Shown here one piece after another: positions 61,646-64,000 of a DNA stretch of 64,000 bases. Position numbers and translations under genes: made by a program. The DNA is taken from NCBI GenBank assembly GCA_000063525.1, contig CT978603.1, forward strand, positions 987,105 to 1,051,104, in the 5' to 3' direction. The first letter of the stretch is position 1; the number at the start of each line of letters is the position of its first letter. The DNA comes from Synechococcus sp. RCC307 (GTDB lineage: Bacteria > Cyanobacteriota > Cyanobacteriia > PCC-6307 > Cyanobiaceae). The notes under the pieces were generated by a model. It did no database searches and was not told where the DNA came from. It saw nothing but the letters and a program-made list of their open reading frames with translations.

Positions 61646-62677
61646 TTGACACGTTCGTTTCGGAAATATCAAGGCCTGGGGAATGACTTCATCCTCATGG
61701 ATGGCCGCACAACACCGTTGCCAGAGATGGGCGGTGATCCGGCCAAAGAACTGTGTGATCGCCGCTTTGGCATTGGCGGTGATGGCCTGATCTTGGCGCT
61801 CCCGCCGCAGCAGGGCGGTGATGTGCGCATGCAAATCCTCAATGCCGATGGCAGCGAGGCTGAGATGTGCGGCAATGGCATCCGCTGTTTTGCCCGTTTT
61901 CTGGCGGATCTTGATGGCTCAGCCAGCGGCACCCAGTGGCGCGTGGAAACACCGGCCGGGCTGATGATTCCGCGCTTGCTGGAGGGTGATCAGGTCACGG
62001 TTGACATGGGCGAGCCGTTCCTGGAGCCGGCCTCCATCCCCACCAACCTTGCGGCGGGAACTCCGCTGCCGGATGGCGAATTGCAGGTGGCTGGGATCTC
62101 GCTGCAGGTTGCCGCCGTTGGCATGGGCAATCCCCATGCGGTGGTGCAAGTTGATGACCTGGAGTCGCTGGACTTCGATCGTCTCGGCCCTGCTCTCGAA
62201 CAACACCCAGCCTTCCCGGCCCGCACCAATGTTCATTTTGTGCAGGTGCATGCCCCTGATCAGCTGCAAGTGCGCGTTTGGGAACGGGGTGCTGGCCCCA
62301 CGCTGGCCTGCGGCACCGGTGCCTGCGCCACCGTGGTGGCAACCCATCTGCGTGGTGCCTGTGCTCGCCAGGCGACGGTGCAGCTGCCTGGCGGCCCGCT
62401 GCAAATCGACTGGGACAGCACCAATCACATTCAGATGGCCGGTCCAGCGGTCTTTGTGTTTGAAGGGGTTCTGCCCGCAGCCGGCGGCAGTGATGCCGTT
62501 GAGGCCATTGACTGCGCCAGCCTCTGCAGCGACGGCTGCATCCGGCCTGAGGCCTGCCCCAGTGCTGCGGCACGGGAACAAGCGATGACATTCCTTGATC
62601 GTCTGTCGCTTGATGACATGGTGGGTTTGGCGAATTCATCGCTTGAAGAGCGCACCCGCCGTCGTGCCGGCTTCTAG
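61646..62677 (+). CDS. dapF: Diaminopimelate epimerase with Cys-rich C-terminal extension
   Basis: DapF converts LL- to meso-diaminopimelate for lysine and peptidoglycan. The catalytic Cys75 in EMCGNGIRCFARF and the second Cys in LACGTGACATV are present. The conserved domain ends near MAGPAVFVFEGVLP (about residue 275). About 65 further residues follow, including four Cys at 290, 294, 298 and 304 (CASLCSDGCIRPEAC). This extension is not part of standard DapF and could bind a metal or cluster. The start is likely TTG at 61646. The end overlaps the cysteine desulfurase gene. Confidence 0.92.
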   Translation: MTRSFRKYQGLGNDFILMDGRTTPLPEMGGDPAKELCDRRFGIGGDGLILALPPQQGGDVRMQILNADGSEAEMCGNGIRCFARFLADLDGSASGTQWRVETPAGLMIPRLLEGDQVTVDMGEPFLEPASIPTNLAAGTPLPDGELQVAGISLQVAAVGMGNPHAVVQVDDLESLDFDRLGPALEQHPAFPARTNVHFVQVHAPDQLQVRVWERGAGPTLACGTGACATVVATHLRGACARQATVQLPGGPLQIDWDSTNHIQMAGPAVFVFEGVLPAAGGSDAVEAIDCASLCSDGCIRPEACPSAAAREQAMTFLDRLSLDDMVGLANSSLEERTRRRAGF

Positions 62678-63842
62678 GCCTCTGATCTATCTGGATGCCT
62701 GCGCTGCAACGCCCCTCGCTGAGGGGCTTGGGCAACGGCTGCTGGATTACCAACAGCAGGCTTGGGCTAATCCCTCAAGCCTTCATCCGGCAGGGCTTGC
62801 TGCTGCCGAGTTACTGGAACGCAGCCGTCAGAGGCTGTTGGAGCTATTGGACTGCCCCAATGGCCAGGTCGTCTTCACATCAGGCGGGACAGAAGCAGAC
62901 AACTTGGCCCTGTTCGGGGTCTGCCGCAGGCAAACACCGGGCCGTCTGTTGATTTCAGCCTTTGAGCATGCGGCCATTGGCCGCAGCGCCGATCAGTTGC
63001 GCGCCGAGGGCTGGCAAGTGGAGATCCTGCCCCTGGATCACCACGGGCGGATCGACCTTCAGGCCCTCGAAGGATTGCTGGTTCCACCGACTCGCCTTGT
63101 CAGCGTGGCGTGGGCCAGCTCAGAGCTCGGTGTTCTGCAGCCCATGGAAGCGATCAGCCGCCTGTGCCATCGAGCTGGTGTGCCATTGCACAGCGATGCG
63201 GTGCAGGTGGTCGGTCAACTCCCCGTTGCGCAGTTGCTGCCGTTGCCGGTGGATCTGCTGAGCATCAGCGCCCACAAATTTCAGGGCCCCAGGGGAGTGG
63301 GCGCCCTGGTGATGCCCAAGCCGCAGGCTCTGCAACCTCAGTTGATTGGCGGCGGGCAGGAATCAGGACTGCGATCTGGAACCGAATCACCTTGGTTGGT
63401 GGCGGCCATGGTGGATGCCCTGGAATGTCGCTTCAACCTGCAACCCCAGCTGGCTGAAGCGATGGCTGACCTGCGGGATGAGCTTTGGCAGCGACTAGCC
63501 GCCGTTGCTGGCCTTGAGCGGGTTGGCCGCTGGAGGGGCTCGGAGTGTTTGCCACACCATTTGGCTGTGCTGCTGTCGTCAGTGGAGGGAGAGCCGCTCT
63601 CAGCACGCGCCGCCGTGCGCCAACTGGCCCAAGCCGGTGTGGCGGTGAGCAGTGGTTCGGCTTGCAGCAGCGGCACCGATCAAGCCAACCCGGCGCTGTT
63701 GGCATTGGGTTACAACCCCAGGCAGGCCCGTAGTGGATTGCGCTTCAGTGTGGGGCCCTGGCTGCAGCCACAGGACTTCATTGGCTTACCGCCTCTGCTG
63801 GAATCGGTACTGCGCCAATTGCCCACCGTTGAGTTGCCATGA
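62664..63842 (+). CDS. Cysteine desulfurase family protein
   Basis: A 392-residue PLP-dependent enzyme of the NifS/IscS family, which takes sulfur from cysteine for Fe-S clusters and thio-modifications. The PLP Lys is in SISAHKFQGPRGVGAL, and the active-site Cys is in SGSACSSGTDQANPAL with the short loop. GTEADNLALFG and VPLHSDAVQVVG also match. The start is GTG at 62664, inside the dapF end (14-base overlap). The sulfur acceptor is unknown, and there is no iscU/suf gene in the window. Confidence 0.92.
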   Translation: MPASRPLIYLDACAATPLAEGLGQRLLDYQQQAWANPSSLHPAGLAAAELLERSRQRLLELLDCPNGQVVFTSGGTEADNLALFGVCRRQTPGRLLISAFEHAAIGRSADQLRAEGWQVEILPLDHHGRIDLQALEGLLVPPTRLVSVAWASSELGVLQPMEAISRLCHRAGVPLHSDAVQVVGQLPVAQLLPLPVDLLSISAHKFQGPRGVGALVMPKPQALQPQLIGGGQESGLRSGTESPWLVAAMVDALECRFNLQPQLAEAMADLRDELWQRLAAVAGLERVGRWRGSECLPHHLAVLLSSVEGEPLSARAAVRQLAQAGVAVSSGSACSSGTDQANPALLALGYNPRQARSGLRFSVGPWLQPQDFIGLPPLLESVLRQLPTVELP

Positions 63843-64000
63843 GCCTTCCTGCTGATCTCGTTGCCGCTGAGGCCGAGTTGCTGACAGCGCTGGAGTCGGC
63901 CCTGGCCAGCAATGCAAAAGGCCGCTGGACCTTGGATCTGCGCTTTGAAGGGCTGCGCTTGGCCCCGGTTGCCCTGCGACTGCAACGGAAGTTGGACCAA
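63839..64000 (+). CDS. DUF1995-like protein, 3' end outside window
   Basis: The first 54 codons of a gene that continues past the window. The ATG overlaps the desulfurase stop (ATGA). The visible part (MSLPADLVAAEAELLTALES, later RWTLDLRFEGLRLAPVALRL) resembles the N-terminus of DUF1995 proteins of cyanobacteria and plastids. The match is based on a short stretch, so the call is tentative. Confidence 0.55.
   Translation, partial: MSLPADLVAAEAELLTALESALASNAKGRWTLDLRFEGLRLAPVALRLQRKLDQ

Noticed and set aside
1-64000. CRISPR arrays, tRNA/rRNA genes, insertion sequences, attachment sites
   Set aside because: The gaps were scanned for spaced repeats, T-loop motifs and transposase-like frames. 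None was convincing.

Overview
The window is a gene-dense (roughly 60% G+C) chromosome segment from a unicellular marine-type cyanobacterium of the Synechococcus/Cyanobium group. Supporting this are phylloquinone genes (menD, menB), a solanesyl diphosphate synthase, a UbiD-type decarboxylase, glycogen synthase, cyanobacterial small domain families (DUF760, DUF3598, DUF4278, DUF3721, DUF4336, PAP/fibrillin), a cyanobacterial Hfq next to dapF, and a Yfr1-type small RNA. No rRNA, tRNA, CRISPR array, transposase or prophage gene was seen. Intergenic spaces are short, and many genes overlap by 1-4 bases.

Layout. 1-1309: end of a sensor histidine kinase and a small membrane protein. 1306-8512 (minus strand): a nitrogen-metabolism block of a tiny membrane ORF, a sodium/solute symporter resembling urea transporters, a second small membrane protein, an unusual aspartate-carbamoyltransferase homologue, a glutamine-dependent asparagine synthetase, an M20 N-carbamoyl-amino-acid/allantoate-type amidohydrolase and a DUF1028 Ntn-hydrolase-fold protein. 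A perfect NtcA-type box lies upstream of the carbamoyltransferase. 8561-9989: rsmE and a rubrerythrin. 10102-12755: a divergent CobW-like GTPase with two metallophosphoesterase homologues, preceded by a Zur/Fur-like box, and a small membrane protein. 12837-18795: chromate transporter, saccharopine-dehydrogenase-like protein, GH13 glycosidase, DUF4336, DUF760, signal peptidase I. 18843-32143: core block menD-menB, two L,D-transpeptidases, glgA, a membrane protein, murF, a low-G+C MscS-like channel, glmU, an MnmC-like methyltransferase and aroA.

32312-39481: small proteins, ubiD-rrf2, comB, a nitrilase-family enzyme, a murein amidase, murI and sds. 39488-41172: a patch of small hypothetical genes with lower G+C. 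41173-44915: sbcD-sbcC. 44824-47491: a minus-strand operon (SnoaL-like, PfkB kinase, coiled-coil protein, fibrillin, DUF3598). 47546-47615: the Yfr1-type RNA, followed by a plus-strand cluster of a cupin, two methyltransferases and a 76-residue protein. 49560-52707: a minus-strand operon (APH-fold kinase, DOMON-like protein, DUF1460, queuosine-precursor transporter). 52789-58730: CDF transporter, DCC protein, a 59-residue ORF, 2OG-Fe(II) oxygenase, rhomboid, photolyase, DUF427 and a glycine-repeat DUF3721 protein. 58737-64000: leuS-hfq divergent from dapF-cysteine desulfurase-DUF1995.

The best candidate for an undescribed system is the 1306-8512 block. It combines import of a urea/ureide-like solute, a carbamoyltransferase whose aspartate-binding loops are altered, an amidotransferase and a carbamoyl-amide hydrolase, under apparent NtcA control. 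All functional assignments rest on motif recognition by eye. No database search was run.
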